A stretch of DNA of 23,140 nucleotides from DATGMB01 sp035293845 (lineage in GTDB: Bacteria > Acidobacteriota > Terriglobia > Bryobacterales > Bryobacteraceae). The stretch spans positions 1 through 23,140 of the forward strand of contig DATGMB010000329.1 in assembly GCA_035293845.1 (NCBI GenBank). Direction: 5' to 3'. A program made the position numbers and the translations under genes. Positions 1 through 8,483 of this stretch are shown one piece after another; positions within the stretch are counted from its first letter, which is position 1; each line of letters starts with the position of its first letter. The notes beneath the pieces were generated by a model, which worked only from the letters and a program-made list of their open reading frames with translations, was not told the origin of the DNA and searched no databases.

Positions 1-1
1 G

Positions 2-421
2 GAAGATCTGCTGGAGAGCGGGTTCGAGGGGCTGTTGGCCGATCTCAAGGAACGCCAGCGTGAAGCGCGCTCGCGGGCTGGCAGCGGCGAGGAGCAACTG
101 TTCGCGTTCAGCCACCATCTGCTGGCTCACGCGGATGAGCATCGCGGAATTTTTCCTGCGATGGTGAGCCGGCGCGGCGGCGCGCTGATTCAACATCTAT
201 TGCGCCGCCTGCTCTTGCGGGTGGTGAGGGAGGATGTGAAAGCAATACAGGTGCGCGAAAAGGCCGGAGCGATTCCGGCGGAAGCGACCGTGGAATTCAT
301 AGCAGGGGGACTCTTCGGGCTGCTCCTGTGGTGGATGAGCGGCAAAATGCGAGTCCCTGTCGAAGACGTGGACCGCATCTTCCGAAAGCTTGCCATTTCC
401 GCCCTGAAAGCGGTTGCCTAG
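2..421 (+). CDS. TetR-family transcriptional regulator, C-terminal part (5' end outside window)
   Basis: The open frame enters from the left edge, so only about 139 C-terminal residues are visible. The first codons read EDLLESGFEGLLADLKERQ and have no convincing start. The helical sequence and its end, with EFIAGGLFGLLLWWMSGKM followed by a VDRIFRKLA helix, match the ligand-binding/dimerisation half of TetR regulators, where a hydrophobic helix precedes a final 'FRxL' helix. The DNA-binding helix-turn-helix would lie upstream of the window, so neither target nor ligand can be judged. The stop is TAG at 419-421. A TTG at 35 could be mis-called as a start, but the reading frame is open and protein-like before it. 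Confidence 0.82.
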   Translation, partial: EDLLESGFEGLLADLKERQREARSRAGSGEEQLFAFSHHLLAHADEHRGIFPAMVSRRGGALIQHLLRRLLLRVVREDVKAIQVREKAGAIPAEATVEFIAGGLFGLLLWWMSGKMRVPVEDVDRIFRKLAISALKAVA

Positions 422-495
422 CGGTTTTATCCGGCGCCGCGCCATCTTCTCCGCGGTGTTGTCATGGTGCTGAGCGGGTATGTCAGAATTGACCC

Positions 496-1108
496 GTGCA
501 GGATACCGTAGCCCTCGGGTTTCGGGCGCATTCCGGTTGGGCGGCAGCGGTTGCGGTGAGCGGTTCGCTGGGGGGCACCTGTGGTGCTCGAGCGAAGGCG
601 CATCGGGATTGCGCGCGGGCCGCGGCAGCCGTACCACGCGACGGAGGCACTGGCGTTGGAAGAAGCCGAAGCGCTCATTCTGAAGTCCCATGCGGCGATC
701 CATACGGCGGTGGGGGTGTTCTACCGGGAGACCTGCGTCGAAGCCTGCGAGCGCTGCGGATTGAGGGTAGCAGCAGTGGCGGAGCGGGAGATGGCCGCGC
801 GGGTCGCGGCGCTCCCCAAGCTGGGACCGCTTTGGACGGCGGACGAGAAACTGGCGTGCCTGGCGGCCCGGGAAGCGCTGGAAGGCGCAAAAGTAGCAGG
901 CGTATTGGCAGTTGAGGGGCTCGGGTATGCCAGTCGGTCCGTTTATGCTCTGGCCGGGTGTCTACCGCGTGGGCGGCGGAGTCTCGGCGCCGCGCCTGAT
1001 CTCCAGCCAGCCGCCGGAGTATTCGGACGAGGCGCGGCTGGCGGGGATCGAAGGAGAGATTCTGGTGCAAATTGCAGTGGGGGAAGACGGAATGCCGCGC
1101 GTCTATAG
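496..1108 (+). pseudogene. Frameshifted gene of an unnamed conserved bacterial family
   Basis: Two overlapping frames join into one protein. The first runs from GTG at 496 (VQDTVALGFRAHSGW, then AAAVAVSGSLG). The second carries APVVLERRRIGIARGPRQPYH followed by a helical part with EACERCGLRV and LGPLWTADEK. The join is a run of six G at 570-575: with five G the protein reads SGSLGAPVVLERRR without a break. From memory, an unnamed hypothetical family has the same order of motifs (a GFRxHxGWAA start, a QPYHA motif, a SHAxIHTAEG-like motif, an ACExCGL motif and a terminal LGPxW segment). That family usually has about 50 more residues between EEAEALI and SHAAIHT, so an internal deletion is also likely. 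No stop follows the family's usual end: the frame stays open to 1108, but after about 930 it no longer looks coding and the TonB gene takes over. A sequencing error could explain the frameshift but not the deletion. Confidence 0.6.
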
Positions 1109-1264
1109 CGTCATCGACAGGCTCGGGTACGGACTGGCGGCCAAGGCGATCGAATGCGTGCATCGCTGGCGGTTCAGCCCGGGCACGCTGAATGGAAAGC
1201 CAGTGCGGGTGGCGGCGACCGTCCAGGTATCCTTCCGATTGCAGCCGCTGCAGATCGGCAGCCG

Positions 1265-1268
<4 letters not shown>
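927..1268 (+). CDS. Short TonB C-terminal-domain protein
   Basis: This 113-residue protein is almost entirely a TonB C-terminal domain (energy transducer family). It has the usual lead-in GVYRVGGGVSAPRLI, then PPEYSDEARLAGIEGE, a strand with VGEDGMP, a helix AAKAIECVHRWRF and the final GKPVRVAATVQVSFRL. The domain normally contacts the TonB box of outer-membrane receptors or serves as a periplasmic module. The ATG at 927 is chosen because GAGGGG at 914-919 sits 7 nt upstream; a TTG at 912 is the alternative. No membrane anchor, proline-rich linker or signal peptide is visible, which is unusual for a working TonB. The anchor may have been lost with the decayed sequence upstream, or the domain may belong to a longer protein. 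Its stop overlaps the pyk stop on the other strand within TTAA. Confidence 0.75.
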
Positions 1269-2677
<1,409 letters not shown>

Positions 2678-2840
2678 GCGAGCGTGGCGGAAATGTGTGG
2701 AATCACCGCTATTTTCGCATGATACGGCGTGCGGGTTCTCACCACGGCATCCATTTTCTCCTCGGTGGGGTGGTGCAGACCGTGGCCTCCACCACCGGGT
2801 TGCGGGCGGCGGCGGCAACCATTTATTCTGACGTTTGCTC
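2678..2840. other. Divergent intergenic region between pyk and the ABC transporter
   Basis: The stretch separates two genes read outward, so it should hold both promoters. It contains an inverted repeat GGTGGTG / CACCACC and, further right, GGTTGC / GCAACC, both capable of small hairpins. A TATTCT hexamer at 2824-2829 is a likely -10 for the transporter. On the pyk side the best A+T-rich match is TATCAT on the minus strand around 2718-2723. No coding signal is seen. Confidence 0.5.
2824..2829 (+). promoter_or_regulatory. Candidate -10 element, near-leaderless start of the ABC transporter
   Basis: TATTCT ends 11 nt before the ATG at 2841, which would put the transcription start about 5 nt before the start codon. 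No good -35 is visible. It is one of seven similarly placed TAnnnT hexamers in the window. Confidence 0.4.
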
Positions 2841-4313
2841 ATGGCGACCGGGTCCCCGCTGCTCCAGTTGCGCGGCATCTTCAAATCGTTTTCCGGGTTT
2901 CGTGTGCTCGAAGGCGTGGACTTCGATGTGCGCCCGGCGGAGATTCACGCGCTGGCGGGAGAGAACGGAGCCGGCAAGTCGACGCTGATGAATATCGTGG
3001 CCGGGGTGCTCGCGGCGGACAGCGGCGAAATGCTCTGGGAAGGGCGGGCGGTGCGGCTGCGCTCGCCGCGCGAGGCGCAGAACCTTGGCATCGCGTTCGT
3101 GCACCAGGAGCTGGCGCTGGTGCACGAGCTGTCCGTGGCGGAGAACATCTTCCTGGGCCGGCATCCGGCCGAATGGGGCTGGGTGCGATGGCGTGAGATT
3201 CACGACCGCGCGGCACGGCTCATGGAAGAACTGGGGCACGGGATCGATGCGGCGGCCCGGGTGGCGGATCTCAGCCTGGCGCAGCGGCAGATTGTCGAGA
3301 TCGCGCGGGCGCTGGCGTTCCGCTCGCGGCTGATCGTCATGGACGAGCCGACGGCGCCGCTCGGCGCGCGCGATGCGGAAGGCCTCTTCCGGACCATCGG
3401 CGGTCTGCGCGAGCGGGGCGTCAGCGTGATCTACATTTCTCATCGCCTGCGCGAGCTGTTCGATCTCTCCGATCGGGTCACGGTGCTGCGGGATGGGCGG
3501 CACGTGTTTACCCGCACCACGGCGGAGACCACCGAGGATGAATTGGTCCACGCGATGGCCGGGGATGTTCTGCAGCGGTCCGCAACGGCGGCGCATGCGG
3601 AGCCCTGCGGCGAGCCGGTGCTGACAGTCGAGGCTCCGCACCGGCTGACGTTGCGGCGCGGCGAGGTGGTCGGCCTGGCAGGCCTGGCGGGCGCGGGGCG
3701 GACGGAGCTGCTCGAAGGGCTATTCGGCGCGCATGGCGAACCGGCGCGCGCGGAGATCGATGGGGCGAAGGTCGTGATCCGCAGCCCACGCGACGCCATC
3801 CGGCACGGTCTCGCGCTGGTGCCGGACGATCGGAAAGCCAAGGGGCTGGTGCTCGGCGCGGGGCTTTGGGAGAACCTCGTGCTGCCGGCGGGACGGGCGG
3901 GCGGCCGGCGCGCGTTCATTCGCGCCGGTGAAGAACGCCGGGCCGTGGCGGAACTGGTGGACGAGCTGCGCATCCGCGCGGCGTCGATCGACCAGCCGGT
4001 GCGATTCCTGAGCGGCGGCAACCAGCAGAAAGCGGTGATCGCGAAGTGGCTGTACGCCGGGGCGCGCATCTTCCTGCTGGATGAGCCGACGCGCGGCGTC
4101 GATGTACGCTCCAAGGCCGAAATCTACGAGATGATCCGCGGCTTGTGCGCGCGCGGCTGCGCGGTGCTGCTGGCGTCATCGGAGATGGAGGAACTGCTGG
4201 CGCTGGCGGGCCGGATCGTGGTGATGCACCGGGGACGGATTGCGGGCGAGATGACGCGCGCCGAAGCCACCGAGGAGCGCATCCTGAAACTGGCCACCGG
4301 GGGCGTGAATTGA
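2841..4313 (+). CDS. Sugar-type ABC transporter ATP-binding protein (RbsA/MglA-like)
   Basis: A 490-residue cytoplasmic subunit with two fused ATPase domains, the form that powers ribose, galactose, xylose and related carbohydrate or nucleoside importers. Domain 1 has Walker A GENGAGKST (40-48), Q-loop VHQE, signature LSLAQRQ (144-150), Walker B LIVMDEP and H-loop His201. Domain 2 has the degenerate P-loop GLAGAGRTE (280-288), signature LSGGNQQK (390-397) and Walker B FLLDEP. Its H-loop His is replaced by Ser (LLASSEMEE). The weak second P-loop is normal for this subfamily. The ATG at 2841 is preferred to the TTG at 2835. Its stop overlaps the permease start by 4 nt (TTGA), so the two are co-translated. 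Substrate cannot be deduced; no periplasmic binding protein is encoded next to it. Confidence 0.95.
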   Translation: MATGSPLLQLRGIFKSFSGFRVLEGVDFDVRPAEIHALAGENGAGKSTLMNIVAGVLAADSGEMLWEGRAVRLRSPREAQNLGIAFVHQELALVHELSVAENIFLGRHPAEWGWVRWREIHDRAARLMEELGHGIDAAARVADLSLAQRQIVEIARALAFRSRLIVMDEPTAPLGARDAEGLFRTIGGLRERGVSVIYISHRLRELFDLSDRVTVLRDGRHVFTRTTAETTEDELVHAMAGDVLQRSATAAHAEPCGEPVLTVEAPHRLTLRRGEVVGLAGLAGAGRTELLEGLFGAHGEPARAEIDGAKVVIRSPRDAIRHGLALVPDDRKAKGLVLGAGLWENLVLPAGRAGGRRAFIRAGEERRAVAELVDELRIRAASIDQPVRFLSGGNQQKAVIAKWLYAGARIFLLDEPTRGVDVRSKAEIYEMIRGLCARGCAVLLASSEMEELLALAGRIVVMHRGRIAGEMTRAEATEERILKLATGGVN

Positions 4314-5287
4314 CGCCCGCTCCGGCGAAATCGAGGGGCGCGCCCAAGCGGCTGACGCACCTGCTGCAGCGCTTCGGGCCTCTCGCGGGGCTTGCGATTC
4401 TATGCGCCGTGCTGGGCGTTCTTTCGGACCACTTCCTCACCTGGGACAACCTGATCAACGTCTTCCGGCAAGCCTCGGTGAATGCGCTAGTCTCGCTCGG
4501 GCAACTGGCGGTGATCGTGACGGCGGGCATCGACCTTTCGGTGGGCTCGATCCTGGGGCTTTGCTCGGTGCTGGCGGCGCTGTTGCTGAAGGGCGGCGTT
4601 CCGTCCGCGGCGGCGCTGGCCGGAGCGCTCGCGATCGGAGCGGTGCTCGGCGCGATCAACGGAATTCTGTTCACGAAGCTCAAGCTGCCGCATCCTTTCA
4701 TTCCGACGCTCGGGATGATGAACGTGGCCCGCGGGCTTGCGCTGGTCATCTCGGGCGGCTTCCCGATTTCCGAGCTGCCGGCGAGCTTTCGATTTTGGGG
4801 CGCGGGTTCGCTGGCGGGAATCCCTGCGCCGGTGATTGTAGTCGTGGTGTGCTTCGCCGCTTTCCACATTTTCTTGACCCGCACCACGGCGGGGCGGGAC
4901 ATCTATGCGATCGGCGGCAATCCGCAGGCGGCCATGCTGTCCGGCGTGCCGGTGGATGCGCGGCTGATCCTGGTTTACGCGCTCAGCGGGTTGATGGCGG
5001 GAGCGGGGGCGATCGTCCTTTCGGGGCGGATGAATTCGGGCTTTCCGCTGGCGGGCTCGGGCGCGGAGCTCGATTCGATTGCGGCGGTGATTATCGGCGG
5101 AGCGAGCTTCTTCGGCGGCGTGGGCACGGTGGGGGGCACTCTGGTCGGCGCGCTGATCATGGCGGTACTGCGCAACGGACTGAACCTGCTGGACGTCTCG
5201 GCTTCCTGGCAGACGGTGGTGATCGGCGTCGTGATTGTAGGCGCGGTGCTGGTGGATGTGATCCGGAAGCGGGCGGCCGAGCGGTAG
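4310..5287 (+). CDS. Sugar-type ABC transporter permease (RbsC-like)
   Basis: A 325-residue multi-pass inner-membrane protein of the branched-chain/ribose permease family. The diagnostic segment NALVSLGQLAVIVTAGIDLS followed by VGSILGL is present, as are the cytoplasmic coupling region (TTAGRDIYAIGGNPQAAMLS, then GVPV) and the conserved GAELDSIAAVIIGGASFFGG. About eight to ten hydrophobic segments are visible. The start is taken as TTG at 4310, overlapping the ATPase stop as TTGA, with a GGGGG run (4298-4303 area) upstream; earlier in-frame codons lie inside the ATPase gene. Together with the ATPase it would form the importer core. The binding protein must be encoded elsewhere, or this pair has lost it. 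Confidence 0.94.
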   Translation: MTPAPAKSRGAPKRLTHLLQRFGPLAGLAILCAVLGVLSDHFLTWDNLINVFRQASVNALVSLGQLAVIVTAGIDLSVGSILGLCSVLAALLLKGGVPSAAALAGALAIGAVLGAINGILFTKLKLPHPFIPTLGMMNVARGLALVISGGFPISELPASFRFWGAGSLAGIPAPVIVVVVCFAAFHIFLTRTTAGRDIYAIGGNPQAAMLSGVPVDARLILVYALSGLMAGAGAIVLSGRMNSGFPLAGSGAELDSIAAVIIGGASFFGGVGTVGGTLVGALIMAVLRNGLNLLDVSASWQTVVIGVVIVGAVLVDVIRKRAAER

Positions 5288-5316
5288 CGTTCATCGAGGT
5301 TTCATCTTCCGCCCGG

Positions 5317-5322
5317 TATGCT
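5317..5322 (+). promoter_or_regulatory. Candidate -10 element, leaderless start of the PepSY-like gene
   Basis: TATGCT is followed after 7 nt by the ATG at 5330, the spacing expected if transcription begins at the start codon. The ATG embedded in this hexamer (5318) would make a longer protein with a worse signal peptide, so the element also favours the 5330 start. Confidence 0.4.
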
Positions 5323-5329
5323 TCAGCTT

Positions 5330-5782
5330 ATGAAACAGATCCTGACAATCGGAACGGTTATGGGCGCGCTCGCCTGTTACGGCGTAGCCGCGGAGAAGAG
5401 GGTGCAGATGAAGGATCTGCCGCCCGCGGTCCAGCAGGCCGCGCAGCAGGAACAGAAGAGCGCCGAGATCAAGGGCTTTACGAAGGAAACCGAGCACGGC
5501 GTGACGGAGTACGAGATCGAGACTGTGCGCAACGGCAGGCATCGCGATATCAGCCTCGACGCCACGGGGAAGGTGCTCGCCGTCGAGGAAGAGACTTCGA
5601 TCGACGCCATTCCGGCGGCGGCCAAGGCGGCGATTCTGAAGAAGGTGGGGACCGGCAAGCTGAACACGGTGGAGACGATCACGAAAGGAACCGCCGTACT
5701 TTACGAGGCGGGCTACAAGGACACCGCCGGTAAGTCACGCGAGGTGGTCGTGAAGGCGGACGGGATGGAGACGAAGGACTGA
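5330..5782 (+). CDS. Secreted PepSY-like domain protein
   Basis: A 150-residue exported protein. The N-terminus MKQILTIGTVMGALACYGVA is a signal peptide, probably cut after VAA. The Cys within it (LAC) is a weak lipobox candidate. The mature part consists of two similar alpha/beta units: a helix with LPPAVQQAAQ followed by strands ending TGKVLAVEEET, then IPAAAKAAILKK followed by strands ending REVVVKADG. This matches the PepSY-like (DUF2874, BLIP-like) fold of small periplasmic proteins whose partners are mostly unknown. The ATG at 5330 is chosen over 5318 because it gives a standard signal peptide. It follows the permease by 42 nt but has its own likely -10. Confidence 0.8.
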   Translation: MKQILTIGTVMGALACYGVAAEKRVQMKDLPPAVQQAAQQEQKSAEIKGFTKETEHGVTEYEIETVRNGRHRDISLDATGKVLAVEEETSIDAIPAAAKAAILKKVGTGKLNTVETITKGTAVLYEAGYKDTAGKSREVVVKADGMETKD

Positions 5783-5799
5783 GCGCCGCCTGCCGTGCT

Positions 5800-5849
5800 C
5801 CAGCCTGAAGCTGGTCGACCGGGGACCCGGCGGAGCCGCCCAAGACCAG
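5800..5849. other. Possible hairpin downstream of the PepSY-like gene
   Basis: CCAGC-N5-GCTGG at 5800-5814 and a wider pair, CTGGTC (5811-5816) with GACCAG (5844-5849), lie just after the stop. The two pairings compete. No T-tract follows, so termination is only a guess. Confidence 0.25.
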
Positions 5850-5850
5850 G

Positions 5851-6071
5851 TCATGGCTTGCGCAGTTTCATGGAGAAGCTCTTGCCGCCGCCCTGCTCCT
5901 TGACCTCGGCGACCTGAAAGCCGGCGCGCGTAGCGAGTCCGGAGTAATACGGAACATCCAGGGGTCTCTCAACTTCAACATCGAATATCCGTAGACGATG
6001 GTTTCGTTCGGAGGAATTGTGGTCTGGCGAAGCAGTAGCGGGTTGTACGGAGGCGAAAGACTGACCTTTGC
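5851..6071 (-). pseudogene. Possible remnant of an unrecognised protein C-terminus
   Basis: Between the PepSY-like gene and the glutaminase gene, the minus strand holds protein-like sequence with no start of its own. The distal part reads DVEVERPLDVPYYSGLATRA and then GFQVAEVKEQGGGKSFSMKL up to a stop at 5851. Upstream the better-looking sequence is in another frame (PPYNPLLLRQTTIPPNETIV, then YGYS). Joining the two needs one frame change near 5985. The result looks like the last 60-70 residues of a protein, but I do not recognise it. The rest of 5783-6071 shows only hairpins and a short direct repeat. It could equally be chance open frame in GC-rich DNA. Confidence 0.3.
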
Positions 6072-8132
6072 CTACCGTGCTCCCGCCTGCTTTGCGTATT
6101 TCTCCCACATCCCAGGCTCGGCCAGCAGCTTGATGAACAGTCCGCCCACGACCGAACGGGCCTGGAAACCCTGCTGCTTGGCGGTCTTGGTGTCGTACCA
6201 ATCGGTGAGAGGGACGCGGCTCGGCGATTCGTTGGTGAACCGGTAGGCGGGCGCGGCCAGCTTTTCGAAATCGGCGCGGTTTTCGGCCAGCGTGGCGGTC
6301 CAGAGGATCCAGTCGAGCTTCGTGTAATCGCGGCGGTTGTCGAGCGGCAGGCCGTACTGGTTCTGCTTCGTCAGATAGAACGCGATTTCCTTGCGCGCGA
6401 CTTCCAGCGGGAACAGGTTAAGGCCGAGGAGACGATCCCAGACCAGGTTGTATTTTTGGCTCCACGTGCCGGGCTTGTCGAACGCCAGGCGGTAGTGGTC
6501 CCCATCGGCGGCAAGCTCGGTCCATTTGCGCGCGAAATCGCGGGCCAAGGCGCGATAGGCCGCGGCCTGCTCGCGCCGGCCCGTCATTTCGCAGAGCTGG
6601 CCGTAAGCGCCCAGCGCGAGGATCGCTTTGATCGAAAGATTCGCGTTATGCGCCAGGTGGCCGGCGAAATCGTCGGTGGAGAGCTGGTTTTCCGGGTCGA
6701 GTCCCTTCTCTTTGAGGTATTCGGCCCATTTCGTGAGCTCCGGCCAGTAGCGGGCGGCGAACTCGGCATTGCCGCGGATCTTTGCCAGCGCCGCGACCAG
6801 GATCAGCATATTGCCGCTCTCCTCGACAGGCATCTGGTTGACTTCCGTCCGTTCGCCGCCGCCGTAGACCTGGCCGTCCGCCTGCGGATACGTGCCGAGA
6901 TCGTGCGGCGCGAACGGCCACCGCCATCGCGGCATACGGGCATACTCGAGCACCGGCTCGATCTGCGCCTGGAGGAGCGCGGGGTTGAACAGGAGCGTGA
7001 ACGGCGCGCTGGGATAGATGACGTCCACGGTGGCGATGCAGCCGTTGCTGAAGTTTTCCTTGGGGAAGTACATGGCTGTGCCGTCGGCATCGGCAACCAG
7101 CTTGTGGGCGGCGAGCGTCTGACGGTAGGCGAGCGTGGCGAGGCGGGCGTAGTCCTCGCCGCCGGCGCGGCGGAGGTCGGCTTCGAGCCCGTCGTCGAAG
7201 CGGCGGGCGCGGTCGAGGAGTGCGTCGTGCTCGCGGCGGGCGGTGCGAATGAGATCGCTGGCCTCGGAGCCGTTGCGCCGCCACCACGGCCGCTCGCGCC
7301 GCTGGAAGAATTCGATGGAATACAGGTCATCGTAGGCCAGCATGAGATAGCGGCCGGTGGGCCGCGCATCCACGTTGCCGAGGTCCACGCGATAGGCCAG
7401 CGCCGGGTTGCGCGGCGCGCCGAAATCGTCGGAATCGGGCAGCCGGCCCGAGCTTTCGAAGGCCGCTCGCGCCTGGGTGCGGTCGATGACTGCCAGCGCG
7501 ACACCCTCGGAGCGGTCGGGGGCGAGGTACAGATATCCCCAGTCGATACGGAGGTCGTCGCCGCGCTTGGCCAGGACCGGCTGCTCGTGCGATCCCATCC
7601 GCAACACCGGCTCGCCATCGAGCTGCAGGCGTGCGGTGTCCACCGGCTCGTCCGGCGTATTCACAACCAAGTCGCTATCGGCTTCAAAATAGATGCCGGT
7701 AGCGTGGGGCTTGCCGTCCGTCGAAGAGACGGTCCACTCGATGTAGGTCAGCGGGCGCGAGAGGACGTCGAGATCGCCCGGCAAAGCGGGGGTGAAGAAC
7801 GTCACCCGGAGCTTCATGCCGGCGCCGGCAAAATCGTAAACGGTCCGGGTCGGCAGGATTTCGAGGCTGGTCTGCTCGAGCGGCGCGAACGGATTCCGCC
7901 GTTCGCGGCCCATGACCTGGTAAACTTTGCCGTCGATCCGCGCCAGCATCACCAGCGTGTTGGGCTTGCCCGTCCAGTGGCGGGTGCCATCGGCGTTGAG
8001 CCGGTCGGCCATGGACCAGACGCTGAAATACGGGTCGTGGGCAATCAGCGGGACTGCCGGCGGGCGGGCCGGCTGTGCAACCGCAACGGATACGCCGAAT
8101 ACAAGGAGGACTGCCCGGATTGTACGAAGCAT
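6072..8132 (-). CDS. Secreted GtaA-type glutaminase family protein
   Basis: This protein of about 686 residues belongs to the glutaminase A family known from fungi and bacteria, with the domain order DUF4964 / DUF5127 / DUF4965 / DUF1793. Characteristic segments are PLIAHDPYFSVWSMADRL near the start, GWYL-like WGYLYLAPDR, the NFSNGCIATVDVIYPSAPFT motif, LGTYPQADGQVYGGG, MPVEESGNMLIL, LSTDDFAGHLAHNANLSIKA and the end part NQYGLPLDNRRDYTKLDW. Members hydrolyse L-glutamine to glutamate outside the cytoplasm, although many bacterial ones are untested. A signal peptide is visible (MLRTIRAVLLVFGVSVAVAQ). Four in-frame ATGs are close together; 8132 is preferred for signal-peptide length and because AGAAGA lies 9 nt upstream, with 8138, 8141 and 8168 as alternatives. 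It is divergent from the small gene at 8167. Confidence 0.9.
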   Translation of the reverse strand: MLRTIRAVLLVFGVSVAVAQPARPPAVPLIAHDPYFSVWSMADRLNADGTRHWTGKPNTLVMLARIDGKVYQVMGRERRNPFAPLEQTSLEILPTRTVYDFAGAGMKLRVTFFTPALPGDLDVLSRPLTYIEWTVSSTDGKPHATGIYFEADSDLVVNTPDEPVDTARLQLDGEPVLRMGSHEQPVLAKRGDDLRIDWGYLYLAPDRSEGVALAVIDRTQARAAFESSGRLPDSDDFGAPRNPALAYRVDLGNVDARPTGRYLMLAYDDLYSIEFFQRRERPWWRRNGSEASDLIRTARREHDALLDRARRFDDGLEADLRRAGGEDYARLATLAYRQTLAAHKLVADADGTAMYFPKENFSNGCIATVDVIYPSAPFTLLFNPALLQAQIEPVLEYARMPRWRWPFAPHDLGTYPQADGQVYGGGERTEVNQMPVEESGNMLILVAALAKIRGNAEFAARYWPELTKWAEYLKEKGLDPENQLSTDDFAGHLAHNANLSIKAILALGAYGQLCEMTGRREQAAAYRALARDFARKWTELAADGDHYRLAFDKPGTWSQKYNLVWDRLLGLNLFPLEVARKEIAFYLTKQNQYGLPLDNRRDYTKLDWILWTATLAENRADFEKLAAPAYRFTNESPSRVPLTDWYDTKTAKQQGFQARSVVGGLFIKLLAEPGMWEKYAKQAGAR

Positions 8133-8154
8133 CGCCATCATTCTTCTAAAAGGG

Positions 8155-8161
8155 TAAAATA
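8155..8161. promoter_or_regulatory. Overlapping divergent -10 elements (bidirectional promoter candidate)
   Basis: TAAAATA reads TAAAAT on the plus strand, 6 nt before the ATG at 8167, and TATTTT on the minus strand, 14 nt before the first of the clustered glutaminase ATGs at 8141. One A+T-rich heptamer in GC-rich DNA could therefore open for RNA polymerase in both directions. No clear -35 is seen on either side. Confidence 0.4.
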
Positions 8162-8166
8162 AAGAC

Positions 8167-8412
8167 ATGGCCAGAGGTTGGGAAAGCAAGTCGGTCGAGG
8201 CGCAGATCGACATGGCTGGACCTCATATGCGTAGCGCCGTCAACACACCTGATCCCGTAAAACTCGAGTTGATCCGCCGCAAGGAGAACATCGTTCTCTC
8301 GCGTACCCGCGTAGTGCATGAACTGGAAAGCGCGCAGAATCCCCGATACAAGGCCGTATTAGCGAAGGCCCTGGCGGACCTGGACGCGCAATTGTCAACC
8401 ATCCCAGATTAA
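8167..8412 (+). CDS. Small conserved hypothetical protein (MARGWESK type)
   Basis: An 81-residue soluble protein starting MARGWESKSVEAQ, a beginning I recall in small hypothetical proteins from acidobacteria. It has a helical middle (KLELIRRKENIVLSRTRVVH) and a second helix (PRYKAVLAKALADLDAQL), suggesting a short helical hairpin. There is no signal peptide or membrane segment and no known function. The ATG at 8167 lies 6 nt after a TAAAAT hexamer, so its mRNA may have no leader. It is divergent from the glutaminase gene and 71 nt before the phospholipase-like gene. Confidence 0.72.
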   Translation: MARGWESKSVEAQIDMAGPHMRSAVNTPDPVKLELIRRKENIVLSRTRVVHELESAQNPRYKAVLAKALADLDAQLSTIPD

Positions 8413-8418
8413 AGCCCG

Positions 8419-8451
8419 GCCGTACCCGCCCGCACCGCCGGCGCGTACGGC
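8419..8451. other. Inverted repeat after the small conserved gene
   Basis: GCCGTAC at 8419-8425 pairs with GTACGGC at 8445-8451 across a very GC-rich loop. It may act as a transcript-end hairpin for the gene at 8167; no T-tract follows. Confidence 0.3.
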
Positions 8452-8483
8452 TGCGGCATTTCGATTGCTCAGTGGTGGGGCGC

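Noticed and set aside
2678..2884. N-terminal extension of pyruvate kinase
   Set aside because: The family starts at MPNTKIVATLGP; the upstream residues are low-quality and would overlap the divergent transporter gene.
4402..5733. Long plus-strand frame (443 codons) overlapping the permease and PepSY-like genes
   Set aside because: Off-frame with two clearly real genes; composition is Arg/Gly-rich and non-protein-like.
6456..8162. 568-codon plus-strand frame opposite the glutaminase gene
   Set aside because: Antisense shadow of a confidently identified family; no motifs of its own.
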